Assembly (NCBI RefSeq): GCF_019375555.1
Contig: NZ_JAHXDN010000002.1
Coordinates: forward strand, 806,001-870,000
Origin: Roseobacter insulae
GTDB lineage: Bacteria > Pseudomonadota > Alphaproteobacteria > Rhodobacterales > Rhodobacteraceae
Reading direction: 5' to 3'
DNA length: 64,000 nt
Shown here: positions 25,996 through 34,802 of the stretch, one piece after another
How the letters are laid out: the number at the start of each line of letters is the position of its first letter
Position numbering within the stretch: the first letter of the stretch is position 1
Program-made: the position numbers and the translations under genes
Notes under the pieces: generated by a model
Database searches by the model: none
Told to the model about the DNA's origin: nothing
The model's input: only the letters and a program-made list of their open reading frames with translations

Positions 25996-27840
25996 TTACT
26001 CCGCCGGTTGGCCTTCGGGGCTGTCCACCGCCACGCCGGCCTTTTCACGACGGCCGTCATTAAAGAGCGCCTTGATCAGGGACAGTACCATTGCCACCAT
26101 CACCATGGTGAAGGGCAGGGCGCCGATGATCATGGCGTTTTGGAGCGCACTCAGACCGCCGCCTCCCGCCAGCAGCAGCGTGCCGATCACAAGTGTCAGG
26201 ATGACACCCCAGATGATCCGGTGCTTGACGCCGGTTTCTTCCGCGCCGCCGGACATGATCGTGTTCATCACCAGAATACCGGAGTCCGCAGAGGTCACGA
26301 GGAAGGTCATGATCAGCACAACGCACATGATGATGATGCCTTGCAGGAAGCCACCGCTCAGCATGTTCTCCAGCGTGACGAAGAGCTTGGCGGAGTTCGA
26401 CGCCCCGATGATCACCCCGTCTGCTGCGCCGTTGATCTCAAGATCAATGGCTGTGCCGCCCAGAATGGTCATCCAGGCAAAACACACAAGCGCCGGCGCG
26501 ATCACCGCACCCAGAACGAATTCACGCACGGTGCGCCCCTTGGAGATGCGGGCAAGGAACAACCCCACGAAGGGGGAGAAGGCGATCCACCACGCCCAGT
26601 AGAAGGTTGTCCAACCAGCCTGCCAGCCAAAGAGACGACCCTGATCACCGGTGTCATAGGCGGCTTCCAGATCAGCCGCTGGCAGGGCCGCCGCAGCGCC
26701 TTCCAACCCGCCGGTGAAGCCGGACAGGCTGCCCCACGGGTTCGTGGCGCCCGCGTAGACCGTGCTCAGCGCATCTGCCGGCAGTGCTTGCACAGATGCA
26801 GGCGCGGCAGCGGCGAATGCTTCCTGGCTGAGCGGCGAATAGGCGTTGAAACTGAGGCTCACAAAGCTGATCAGATAGTCGATCAATGCGGTGGCGTATG
26901 TGGTCATGGCGAACAGGAATGAGCCAAAGATCACAAAGGTGAGCAGCAGGATCACCGACAGCACGAGATTGAGATTTGACAGGTATTTCACCCCGCGGCC
27001 GACCCCGGACACAGCGGACACGATCGACATACCCATGATCACGACAAGCGCGGCGATAAGCCCGGTTTTCGTAGCGACAGGGGTCTCGCCCGTGGTGTCC
27101 ATCATCCAGGCCGCGCCGGTGATCGAGTAGACGCCGTCAACCAGCTGGCTCACGCCGAAACCGATTGTCACCGACACACCGAGGATCGTGGCGACAACGC
27201 CCAGAACGTCAATGATGTGGCCGAAGAAGCCATTGGCAAACCGCCCGATCAGCGGCGTGAGCGCCGAGCGGATCGTCAGCGGCATTCCGCGGGTATAGGC
27301 GTAATAGGCAAGGCTGAGCCCGGTGACGACGTAGATGGCCCAGGCGTGGAAGCCATAGTGCAGGAAGGTATAGCGGAACGCCGATTTCAGGGCTTCGGGG
27401 GTGTTGCCCGCCACATCGCCTTCCACGACTACAGGGTTGGACCCCCATAGGCCCAGCGGCTCAGCCGTGGCAAATGTCATCAGGCCAACGCCAAGACCGG
27501 CGCCGAACATCATCGAGAACCAGGAGAAATTGGTGAATTCCGGTTTTTGACCGGGCGTGCCGAGCACGCGGCTTCCCGTCGAGGGGATCAGCGCGATGAT
27601 GATGAGAAAGAACGCGAAAAGGCCGACAGACAGGATATAGAACGTGTTGAAGGACAAAAGCAAAGTGCTGTTGACGGACGACAGCATCGCCCCCGCACCG
27701 GCAGGAAAAACAAGAGCCCAAAGGACCAGTAGGACCATGCTGACCTTGGAGATCAGCGCGATCGGAAGGCTGTAGCCCTCATAAAATCCGGCATCCTGAG
27801 TATTGATCTCAAGATCCGTAAACGGCGGTTTCACAGACAT
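25996..27840 (-). CDS. BCCT-family transporter (betaine/DMSP type)
   Basis: The 614-residue transporter of the betaine-carnitine-choline family has about 12 helices, the substrate-box tryptophans in WTTFYWAWWIAFSPFVGLFLARISKGRTVREF, and glycine-rich MMFGAGLGVGLM. The start at 27840 has AGAGGGAA upstream; a longer frame to 27906 lacks support. It faces dmdA-acuI and ends 270 bases from acuI. Some BCCT proteins (DddT) bring in DMSP and related betaines, so a role in DMSP uptake is likely from context but not provable from sequence. Confidence 0.88.
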   Translation of the reverse strand: MSVKPPFTDLEINTQDAGFYEGYSLPIALISKVSMVLLVLWALVFPAGAGAMLSSVNSTLLLSFNTFYILSVGLFAFFLIIIALIPSTGSRVLGTPGQKPEFTNFSWFSMMFGAGLGVGLMTFATAEPLGLWGSNPVVVEGDVAGNTPEALKSAFRYTFLHYGFHAWAIYVVTGLSLAYYAYTRGMPLTIRSALTPLIGRFANGFFGHIIDVLGVVATILGVSVTIGFGVSQLVDGVYSITGAAWMMDTTGETPVATKTGLIAALVVIMGMSIVSAVSGVGRGVKYLSNLNLVLSVILLLTFVIFGSFLFAMTTYATALIDYLISFVSLSFNAYSPLSQEAFAAAAPASVQALPADALSTVYAGATNPWGSLSGFTGGLEGAAAALPAADLEAAYDTGDQGRLFGWQAGWTTFYWAWWIAFSPFVGLFLARISKGRTVREFVLGAVIAPALVCFAWMTILGGTAIDLEINGAADGVIIGASNSAKLFVTLENMLSGGFLQGIIIMCVVLIMTFLVTSADSGILVMNTIMSGGAEETGVKHRIIWGVILTLVIGTLLLAGGGGLSALQNAMIIGALPFTMVMVAMVLSLIKALFNDGRREKAGVAVDSPEGQPAE

Positions 27841-28124
27841 TAGCGGTTCCCTCTGTTGCGATCCGACCGTCTTCGCGGGTCGTGACCTGTTATTGACCGG
27901 GAGCACGTGATGGCTCCGGATGCGCCGGGTTTTTTTACGATTGGCGCCGGTCTTTCTGTAACGGGCTCAGTCTACCCGTTGCGCGATTGTTACAAAACTA
28001 AATTCGGGCGGGTGGCATGAGGGCGACACATAAGGCGCAGAAACGACCCTTGACCCCGGTGGGGTGACGTTGCGTTCCCGATTGGGTTCTTGACGTGCTG
28101 GGCGATGCGAGTGACGTTGCAGCC

Positions 28125-29348
28125 ATGACACTCGACATTGATTTCGTTCGCGCACAGTTCCCGGCTTTCGGGGTTGCCGCTCTCAGGGGCCAGGCCTTTT
28201 TCGAGAATGCGGGCGGGTCCTATGCCTGCAGCCCGGTCATTGACCGGCTCACCCGGTTTTACACCGAACGCAAAGTCCAGCCCTATGCGCCCTATCCCGC
28301 AAGCCGTCTGGGCGGTGCCGAGATGGATGAAGCACGGATGCGGCTGGCCGCATTGCTGGGCGTGGAAACCGATGAGCTGAGCTTCGGACCCTCCACGACG
28401 CAGAACACCTATGTGCTGGCGCAGGCTTTTGCAGAAATGATGGCGCCGGGAGAGGCCATTGTCGTTACAAACCAGGATCACGAGGCCAATTCCGGACCAT
28501 GGCGCAGGCTGGCCGCGCGCGGGATCGAAATCCGCGAATGGAAGGTCGATCCGGACACCGGCCATCTGAATCCAGAGCACCTCGAAGCTCTGCTCGACGA
28601 GAGCGTCAGGCTGGTCTGCTTCCCGCATTGCTCAAATGTCGTGGGAGAGATCAACCCGGTCACGGAAATCACCGCGCTGGCGCATGCGGCCGGGGCCTTT
28701 ACCTGCGTGGACGGTGTGTCCTACGCGCCGCATGGATTTCCCGATATCGGCGCGCTGGGGCCGGATATCTATCTATTTTCAGCATATAAAACCTATGGCC
28801 CGCATCAGGGCATCATGGTCCTCCGGCGTACTCTTGGAGAACTGCTGCCCAACCAGGGGCACTATTTCAACGCCGACAGCCTCTACAAGCGGTTCACACC
28901 AGCGGGTCCGGATCATGCACAGATCGCTGCCAGCGCGGGAATGGTTGATTATATTGACGCGCTGTACGCGCATCACTTTCAGGATGACGCAACTCCGACG
29001 GACCGGGGCCGCGCCGTTCACGACCTGATGCGCGACCACGAGGTGCGTCTTTTGCAACCCCTGCTGGATGCCGTGCAGGCGCGCAATTCCGTGCGCCTGA
29101 TCGGCCCCTCGGACGCCGCGCTCAGGGCTCCGACCGTCGCGCTGGCGTTGACGCGGCCGGGCGAGGACGTGGCCGCGGAACTGGCGGCGCATGGCATCAT
29201 GGCCGGGGGCGGGGATTTTTATGCCGGGCGTGCCCTGGACGCGATGGGCGTCGATCCGCATCTGGGGGTTCTGCGCCTCAGTTTCACGCATTACACGAGC
29301 TACGCGGAAGTCCAACAACTGCTGGATGCCCTCGATGTGGTCTTGTGA
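28125..29348 (+). CDS. Cysteine desulfurase-like PLP enzyme
   Basis: The 407-residue class V aminotransferase-fold protein matches the cysteine desulfurase-like family. The PLP lysine is Lys222 in LFSAYKTYGPHQG; other fold motifs are FFENAGGSYACSPV, GPSTTQNTYVLA and TCVDGVSYAPHGFPD. A true desulfurase needs a mobile catalytic Cys near the C-terminus; I see none there, so a lyase or other activity is possible. The start is set at 28125, where family-like MTLDIDFVRAQFPAF begins. It is divergent from the BCCT gene by about 285 bases. Confidence 0.82.
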   Translation: MTLDIDFVRAQFPAFGVAALRGQAFFENAGGSYACSPVIDRLTRFYTERKVQPYAPYPASRLGGAEMDEARMRLAALLGVETDELSFGPSTTQNTYVLAQAFAEMMAPGEAIVVTNQDHEANSGPWRRLAARGIEIREWKVDPDTGHLNPEHLEALLDESVRLVCFPHCSNVVGEINPVTEITALAHAAGAFTCVDGVSYAPHGFPDIGALGPDIYLFSAYKTYGPHQGIMVLRRTLGELLPNQGHYFNADSLYKRFTPAGPDHAQIAASAGMVDYIDALYAHHFQDDATPTDRGRAVHDLMRDHEVRLLQPLLDAVQARNSVRLIGPSDAALRAPTVALALTRPGEDVAAELAAHGIMAGGGDFYAGRALDAMGVDPHLGVLRLSFTHYTSYAEVQQLLDALDVVL

Positions 29349-29358
29349 AGATTTGCCG

Positions 29359-29388
29359 TGATCCAAAAGGCGCTGTCCTACGTAGCAT
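29359..29388 (+). promoter_or_regulatory. Possible RpoE (ECF sigma) promoter before phr
   Basis: TGATCC at 29359-29364 is followed after 18 bases by TA at 29383, the spacing I associate with the singlet-oxygen sigma-E promoters of Rhodobacter sphaeroides (TGATCC, 18 bases, TAAGA). The -10 side is only partly like the consensus. The function of the next two genes fits. Confidence 0.4.
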
Positions 29389-29416
29389 TTTATATGAAAC
29401 GTGAAGACCTTGCTGC

Positions 29417-30835
29417 GTGACCAACCCACCCGTTCTGATCTGGCTTCGCAGGGATTTCCGCCTGAGCGATCACCCGGCCCTACATGCGGCCTGCGCCACC
29501 GGCTCGCCGGTCATTCCCGTATTTATTCATGATGATCCGGTTGATGCGCTTGGGGCTGCGCCGAAATGGCGTTTGGGTCTGGCTCTTGAGAATTTCCAAC
29601 ACCGTCTTGAAGGACTGGGCAGCCGGTTGATCCTGCGACGCGGGGCCGCGTTGGATCAGCTCAGGGAGCTTGTGGCCGAAACCGGGGCTACGTCTGTCTA
29701 TTGGTCGCGCCTTTATGATCCGGCCAGCGTGGCGCGCGATACCGAGGTCAAGGCCGCGCTCAAAGCTCAGGGTGTCATGGCCAAGTCGTTTGGCGGTCAC
29801 CTGATGTTCGAACCGTGGACGGTCGAGACCAAAACCGGAAGTTTCTACAAGGTCTACACGCCCTTCTGGAATGCGGTGAAAAACCGCGCGGTGGATGCGC
29901 CGCTGACCGCGCCTTCGAAGCTGCCCGCGCCGGACAGCTGGCCGGCAAGCGAAGACCTCGCCGCATGGCATATGGATGTGGCGATGAACCGCGGCGCTGC
30001 CGTGGTGCGCCCGCATGTCCGTCTGGGCGAGGCGGCGGCACAGGCGCGGCTTGCCCGGTTCATCGACGAAAGTGTCGCCACCTATGACTGTACCCGCGAT
30101 GTGCCCGCCGTGGACGGGACCTCGGGCCTGTCCGAGAACCTGAGCCTTGGCGAGATCAGCGCGCACCAGTGCTGGCATGCCGGAGTGCGCGCGCGCGAGG
30201 AGGGCAAGCGGGGGGCCGAGACCTTCCTGAAAGAACTTGTCTGGCGCGAATTCGCATATCACCTCATGCATCATACCCCGCGCATCCTCACGGATAACTG
30301 GAAACCCGATTGGGACGGCTTCCCGTGGAACACCGACGACACTGCCGCCGCCGTCGTCGCGTGGAAGCAGGGTCGCACGGGCATCGCGTTTGTCGATGCC
30401 GCGATGCGGGAACTTTACGTGACCGGGCGAATGCACAACCGTGGGCGCATGATCGTTGCGAGCTACCTGACCAAACACCTCTTGACCCACTGGAAAATCG
30501 GGCAGGCATGGTTCGAGCAGTGCCTGATTGACTGGGATCCGGCCAGCAACGCGATGGGCTGGCAGTGGTCCGCAGGCTCCGGCCCGGATGCGACACCGTA
30601 TTTCCGCGTTTTCAACCCGGTCACGCAGCTCGACAAGTTCGATGGGAATCGCGCCTATGCCAACCGCTGGATCGCCGAGGGGAAGACCGACCCGTCACCG
30701 GATGCGCTGTCATATTTCGACGCCATTCCGCGCAGCTGGAAACTGTCTGCGGATGACAAATATCCCGCCCCGGTTGTAGCTGCGGACGAGGGCCGAAAAG
30801 TCGCACTCGATGCCTATGAAAACAAAGGTTTCTGA
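29417..30835 (+). CDS. phrB: Deoxyribodipyrimidine photolyase
   Basis: The 472-residue CPD class I photolyase uses light and FAD to split pyrimidine dimers. The N-terminal antenna domain begins PVLIWLRRDFRLSDHPAL. The C-terminal FAD domain has ELVWREFAYH, GRTGIAFVDAAMRELYVTG, MHNRGRMIVASYLTKHLL and DPASNAMGWQW, including the conserved Trp residues for substrate and electron transfer. It starts at a GTG with a weak ribosome site. In Rhodobacter the homologous phrA is next to cfaA and is induced by singlet oxygen; the same order is seen here. Confidence 0.95.
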   Translation: MTNPPVLIWLRRDFRLSDHPALHAACATGSPVIPVFIHDDPVDALGAAPKWRLGLALENFQHRLEGLGSRLILRRGAALDQLRELVAETGATSVYWSRLYDPASVARDTEVKAALKAQGVMAKSFGGHLMFEPWTVETKTGSFYKVYTPFWNAVKNRAVDAPLTAPSKLPAPDSWPASEDLAAWHMDVAMNRGAAVVRPHVRLGEAAAQARLARFIDESVATYDCTRDVPAVDGTSGLSENLSLGEISAHQCWHAGVRAREEGKRGAETFLKELVWREFAYHLMHHTPRILTDNWKPDWDGFPWNTDDTAAAVVAWKQGRTGIAFVDAAMRELYVTGRMHNRGRMIVASYLTKHLLTHWKIGQAWFEQCLIDWDPASNAMGWQWSAGSGPDATPYFRVFNPVTQLDKFDGNRAYANRWIAEGKTDPSPDALSYFDAIPRSWKLSADDKYPAPVVAADEGRKVALDAYENKGF

Positions 30836-30840
30836 AACTC

Positions 30841-30870
30841 TTGATCGCGCCTTTGCGTCTATCTTATCAT
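30841..30870 (+). promoter_or_regulatory. Possible promoter before cfa
   Basis: TTGATC at 30841-30846 and TATCAT at 30865-30870 are 18 bases apart in the 73-base gap between phr and cfa. The upstream bases also read CTTGATC, compatible with heat-shock sigma (RpoH) or ECF sigma recognition. Evidence is pattern only. Confidence 0.35.
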
Positions 30871-30908
30871 TGGGTTAGCGCCCGACTTTCATAACGAGCG
30901 AAACATAC

Positions 30909-32117
30909 ATGATCCTGACGACCACCGACCGCCAAGACAACCTGCCGCGTTACTTCACTCACGTCTTCGCGATGGCGCAAAAGATGAACAATGGCCGCGT
31001 TGAATTCGTGATGCCCGATGCCCGCCGATTTCGTGCAGAAGGCAAAAATCCGGGGCCGGTGGCGGAACTGCACATCCACAACAACGACCTGTTTGCGCGC
31101 CTGATCCGCGAAGGGGATCTGGGGTTCTGTGACGCCTATCTGGACGAGTGGTGGTCGACACCCGACCTGCAGGCGTTCATGGATCTGGTGCATGCCGACA
31201 ACGAGGATATTTACGACGGTTTTCCGGGCATGTTCTTTTTGCGCAATTTCGAAAAATTCCGCTTTTGGCTGCAGCGCAATCACAAGAACCAGGCGCGTAA
31301 AAATATCAGCCATCACTATGATCTGGGCAATGCGTTCTACGGTCTGTGGCTCGACGATACCATGACCTATTCCTCGGCCCTGTTCGAAACCGGTCAGGAA
31401 AGCATGGAGAATGCACAGATTGCGAAATACAAATCCATGGTCGATGAAATGGGTGCGCAACCCGGGGACCACATCCTCGAAATAGGCTGCGGCTGGGGAG
31501 GGTTCGCGGAATACGCGGCCAAGGAGCGCGGCCTGCGCGTCACAGGGCTGACCATTTCCGAAGAACAGTTCAAGTATGCGCAGGAACGCATTGAAAAAGC
31601 AGGTCTTTCCGAACAGGTTGATTTCAAGTTACAGGACTACCGCGATGAAACGGGTCTCTATGACGGGATTGCCAGTATCGAGATGTTCGAAGCGGTCGGA
31701 GAGAAGTACTGGCCAATTTACTTTGACGTCGTGCGCGAGCGCCTCAAACCGGGCAAGACGGCGACTCTGCAGATCATCACCGTCGCGGACAGGCGGTGGA
31801 AGGTCTACCGTCGCGGGGTTGATTTCATTCAGAAATACGTCTTTCCGGGAGGCATGTTGCCCAGCCCCACCGTCTTGCGCACCCAGATTGCGCGGGCGGG
31901 ACTGGCAGTGGAAAGATCGATCGAATTTGGCCACAGTTATGCCGTAACTCTGCGCCGATGGCACGATAGCTTTAACGAAAAATGGGATCAGGTTAACGCG
32001 ATGGGCTTTGACGCGCGGTTTCGCAGGATGTGGAATTTCTACCTGACCTCTTGTGCAGCGACGTTTGAAAGTGCCAACTGTGATGTAACACAGATAACTG
32101 TGAGGCGGCCGGGATAG
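30909..32117 (+). CDS. cfa: Cyclopropane-fatty-acyl-phospholipid synthase
   Basis: This enzyme adds a methylene bridge from S-adenosylmethionine to unsaturated acyl chains of membrane lipids. The 402 residues show the family core: ISHHYDLGNAFYGLWLDDTMTYSSA, the SAM loop EIGCGWGGFAEYAA, YDGIASIEMFEAVG and FPGGMLPS. It follows phr and precedes trgA, with 73-base and 32-base gaps. Members of this family in Rhodobacter are induced by singlet oxygen. Confidence 0.94.
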   Translation: MILTTTDRQDNLPRYFTHVFAMAQKMNNGRVEFVMPDARRFRAEGKNPGPVAELHIHNNDLFARLIREGDLGFCDAYLDEWWSTPDLQAFMDLVHADNEDIYDGFPGMFFLRNFEKFRFWLQRNHKNQARKNISHHYDLGNAFYGLWLDDTMTYSSALFETGQESMENAQIAKYKSMVDEMGAQPGDHILEIGCGWGGFAEYAAKERGLRVTGLTISEEQFKYAQERIEKAGLSEQVDFKLQDYRDETGLYDGIASIEMFEAVGEKYWPIYFDVVRERLKPGKTATLQIITVADRRWKVYRRGVDFIQKYVFPGGMLPSPTVLRTQIARAGLAVERSIEFGHSYAVTLRRWHDSFNEKWDQVNAMGFDARFRRMWNFYLTSCAATFESANCDVTQITVRRPG

Positions 32118-32149
32118 ACAGGGCCGCAGGACGAACAAGGAACGACCAC

Positions 32150-32590
32150 ATGCCCGACGCCGCCAGACTATTTGCCGCATTATGCATCGGCATCGTGGGT
32201 TTTATCGTGTCCTTCCAGATCATTCCCCTGATGCCGGAAAGCACCGATTTCGGCAGTTTCGCCTATGTCAATGCGATCATCGGGGTCGTGGTCGGCTGGC
32301 GCGTGATGGGCAAACGCGCCGGGCGCGGCGTGACAGCGGCGATCAACAACGGATTGGGCGGGGTGCTGGTGCTGGTGCTGTGGGGCCTCTTTGTGCACTC
32401 CAGCTACCAGATGTTCGACCGGGCGATGTCCAACTGGTACAACGGCGCGTTTCAGGCGCTCCTGGCGATCATCAAGTTCATGGCTGAATATGCGCTGATC
32501 ATGATTAACCCACTGGTGATATTCACGTTGATTGCCGGTGGCGTTCTGTCTGGCCTCGCGACCGAATATGCCTGGCGAACTTGGCGGTAG
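32150..32590 (+). CDS. trgA: TrgA-family membrane protein (tellurite resistance)
   Basis: The 146-residue membrane protein has four hydrophobic helices (about residues 5-27, 36-50, 66-85 and 115-138). The trgA, trgB, cysK order here is the one described for tellurite resistance in Rhodobacter sphaeroides. The biochemical role of TrgA is unknown. It lies 32 bases after cfa and 7 bases before trgB. Confidence 0.85.
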   Translation: MPDAARLFAALCIGIVGFIVSFQIIPLMPESTDFGSFAYVNAIIGVVVGWRVMGKRAGRGVTAAINNGLGGVLVLVLWGLFVHSSYQMFDRAMSNWYNGAFQALLAIIKFMAEYALIMINPLVIFTLIAGGVLSGLATEYAWRTWR

Positions 32591-32597
32591 TTAAGCA

Positions 32598-33710
32598 TTG
32601 ACCGCCAAATTATTGTTTTTATTCGGAACCCTTCGGTATCCTGCATTGCTCGAAGCGGTGATTGGCGATGCCTCTCACGTCACATCTGAACCTGCGTCGG
32701 CGCGTGATTTCGCGGTCAGGTCCGTTGCGGAGGGGCCCTTTCCGGCCATTGTCCGGGAAAGCGGTGCCTTGGCACAGGGCGTGCTGGTGCAGGGGTTGAC
32801 GGACAAGGATATCGGGCATCTGGACTATTACGAGAGCGCCTTTGGCTACACCCGCCAACCCGTCGAGCTGACCGATGGCACCCACACGCTTGCGTATATT
32901 CCGGAGCCCGGCCTGTGGACCACGTCCGGTCCCTGGTCATTGGAGGCCTGGGTGCGCGACTGGGGCCCGTTGAGCGTTCTGGCGGCCCGGGAAGTGATGG
33001 GGTATCAGGGCGATAGGCCCCCGCAGGAGATCGCCGCGATCTTTCCGATGATCCGGGCACGCGCCTGGTCGCGCCTGAATGCCGCCAGAAGCCGCCACGG
33101 GGCCTCCACCCTGCATGGCGCTGTCGACGTGCAGAGATGGCACCGGGCCTACGCACAGTATTTTGCCCTGGATGAATACGAACTGCGTCACGAACGGTTC
33201 GATGGCAGCATGACCGAGACGGTCAGGCGTGCGGTTTTCCTGTCGCCGGATGCGGCCCTGGTGTTGCCCTATGACCCGCGGCGTGACCGGGTCATGGTGG
33301 TGGAACAGATGCGCATGGGTCCCTTGGCGCGGGGCGATGACACCATGTGGCAGCTGGAACCCATCGCCGGACGCCTGGACCCCGGCGAGGCGCCGGAGGC
33401 GGCCGCGCGGCGCGAGGCGCTGGAAGAGACCGGGTTGATGCTGGGCGCGTTGCATCCGGTGGCGGAAACCTATTGCTCGCCCGGAAACTCTTCGGAATTT
33501 TTCTACTGTTACGTTGGTATTGCCGAGTTGCCCGATGGGGTGGCCGGTGTCGGCGGTGTTGCGTCGGAGCATGAAGACATCCGGGCCCATCTGTTGAGCT
33601 TTGATGCACTCATGACCCTTTGCGACGACCGCCGCGCGGCCAATGCCCCCCTGGTTCTCTCCGCCTATTGGCTGTCCCGCCACCGGGAGCGGTTGCGCGC
33701 CGCCTCTTGA
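32598..33710 (+). CDS. trgB: TrgB: gamma-glutamylcyclotransferase-like plus Nudix domain
   Basis: This 370-residue two-domain protein has an N-terminal GGCT/AIG2-like fold (FLFGTLRYPALLEAVIG, YYESAFGYTRQPVEL) up to about residue 125, and a C-terminal Nudix hydrolase domain with a perfect Nudix box (G at the start of GRLDPGE, then APEAAARREALEETGL). It resembles ADP-ribose pyrophosphatases. The start is TTG at 32598, 7 bases after trgA. The pair with trgA and cysK is the tellurite-resistance block of Rhodobacter; the real substrates are not known. Confidence 0.87.
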   Translation: MTAKLLFLFGTLRYPALLEAVIGDASHVTSEPASARDFAVRSVAEGPFPAIVRESGALAQGVLVQGLTDKDIGHLDYYESAFGYTRQPVELTDGTHTLAYIPEPGLWTTSGPWSLEAWVRDWGPLSVLAAREVMGYQGDRPPQEIAAIFPMIRARAWSRLNAARSRHGASTLHGAVDVQRWHRAYAQYFALDEYELRHERFDGSMTETVRRAVFLSPDAALVLPYDPRRDRVMVVEQMRMGPLARGDDTMWQLEPIAGRLDPGEAPEAAARREALEETGLMLGALHPVAETYCSPGNSSEFFYCYVGIAELPDGVAGVGGVASEHEDIRAHLLSFDALMTLCDDRRAANAPLVLSAYWLSRHRERLRAAS

Positions 33711-33764
33711 GGTCACGCCGGAGCGACGCTAGGTGTGGTGCAGGCACTTAGAAGGGGCATGTTG

Positions 33765-34802
33765 ATGCACGTCGCAAGCGATCTGGCCGCGGCCATAGGA
33801 AACACACCACTGATCCGTTTGAAGCAGGCAAGCGATGCCACGGGCTGTGAAATCCTCGGCAAGGCGGAGTTCATGAACCCCGGTCAATCCGTCAAGGACC
33901 GCGCTGCGCTGTTCATCATTCGGGACGCGGTTGAGAAGGGGCTTCTGAAGCCGGGTGGGACGATTGTCGAGGGCACGGCTGGCAACACCGGTATCGGCCT
34001 CGCTCTGGTTGGCGCTTCGATGGGATTCAAGACGGTCATTGTCATTCCCGAAACCCAAAGTCAGGAAAAGAAGGACATGCTGCGCCTCGCCGGCGCGGAA
34101 CTGGTGCAGGTGCCCGCCGCGCCGTACCGCAACCCCAACAATTTCGTGCGCTATTCCGAACGCTTGGCGAAAGAGTTGGGCCGCACCACCAATGAAGGGG
34201 TGATCTGGGCCAACCAGTTTGACAATACGGCCAACCGGCGGGCGCACGTGGAGACGACAGGGCCGGAAATCTGGACGCAGACCGATGGCAAGGTAGATGG
34301 TTTCATCTGTGCTGTGGGTTCCGGCGGCACGCTGGCGGGTGTGGCGGATGTGTTGCAACCCAAGGGCGTCAAGATCGGCCTTGCCGACCCGGATGGGGCC
34401 TCGCTCCATAATTATTACACCAAAGGTGAATTGGTGATGTCCGAGGGCTCTTCGATCAACGAAGGTATCGGTCAGATCCGCATTACCAGAAATCTGGAAG
34501 GGTTTACGCCTGATTTCAGCTACAACATCCACGATGCGGAGGCTTTGCCCATCGTTTTCGACCTGCTTGAGCACGAAGGCCTCTGCTTGGGCGGCTCAAG
34601 CGGCGTGAACATAGCCGGGGCCATGCGGATGGCGCGGGATCTGGGGCCGGGCCACACCATCGTGACGGTCCTGTGCGACTACGGAACACGCTATCAGTCC
34701 AAGCTCTTCAACCCGGAGTTCCTGCGCGAAAAGGGCCTGCCCACCCCCGGATGGCTGGAGCAGGCACCCGCGAGCATACCCGGCGTCTTCGAGGACGTAT
34801 GA
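33765..34802 (+). CDS. cysK: Cysteine synthase A
   Basis: O-acetylserine sulfhydrylase makes cysteine from O-acetylserine and sulfide with PLP. The 345 residues have the PLP lysine at Lys44 (NPGQSVKDRAALF), the phosphate loop EGTAGNTGIGLA and a C-terminal GGSSGVNIAGA. The ATG at 33765 is chosen because GAAGGGG lies 7 bases before it; an in-frame ATG at 33759 is too close. Its stop overlaps the channel gene start. It follows trgA-trgB, as in the known tellurite-resistance locus. Confidence 0.94.
   Translation: MHVASDLAAAIGNTPLIRLKQASDATGCEILGKAEFMNPGQSVKDRAALFIIRDAVEKGLLKPGGTIVEGTAGNTGIGLALVGASMGFKTVIVIPETQSQEKKDMLRLAGAELVQVPAAPYRNPNNFVRYSERLAKELGRTTNEGVIWANQFDNTANRRAHVETTGPEIWTQTDGKVDGFICAVGSGGTLAGVADVLQPKGVKIGLADPDGASLHNYYTKGELVMSEGSSINEGIGQIRITRNLEGFTPDFSYNIHDAEALPIVFDLLEHEGLCLGGSSGVNIAGAMRMARDLGPGHTIVTVLCDYGTRYQSKLFNPEFLREKGLPTPGWLEQAPASIPGVFEDV

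Noticed and set aside
27916-27936. CCGG-ATGCG-CCGG followed by seven T's
   Set aside because: The stem is only 4 bp and no plus-strand gene ends upstream, so it is not credible as a terminator.
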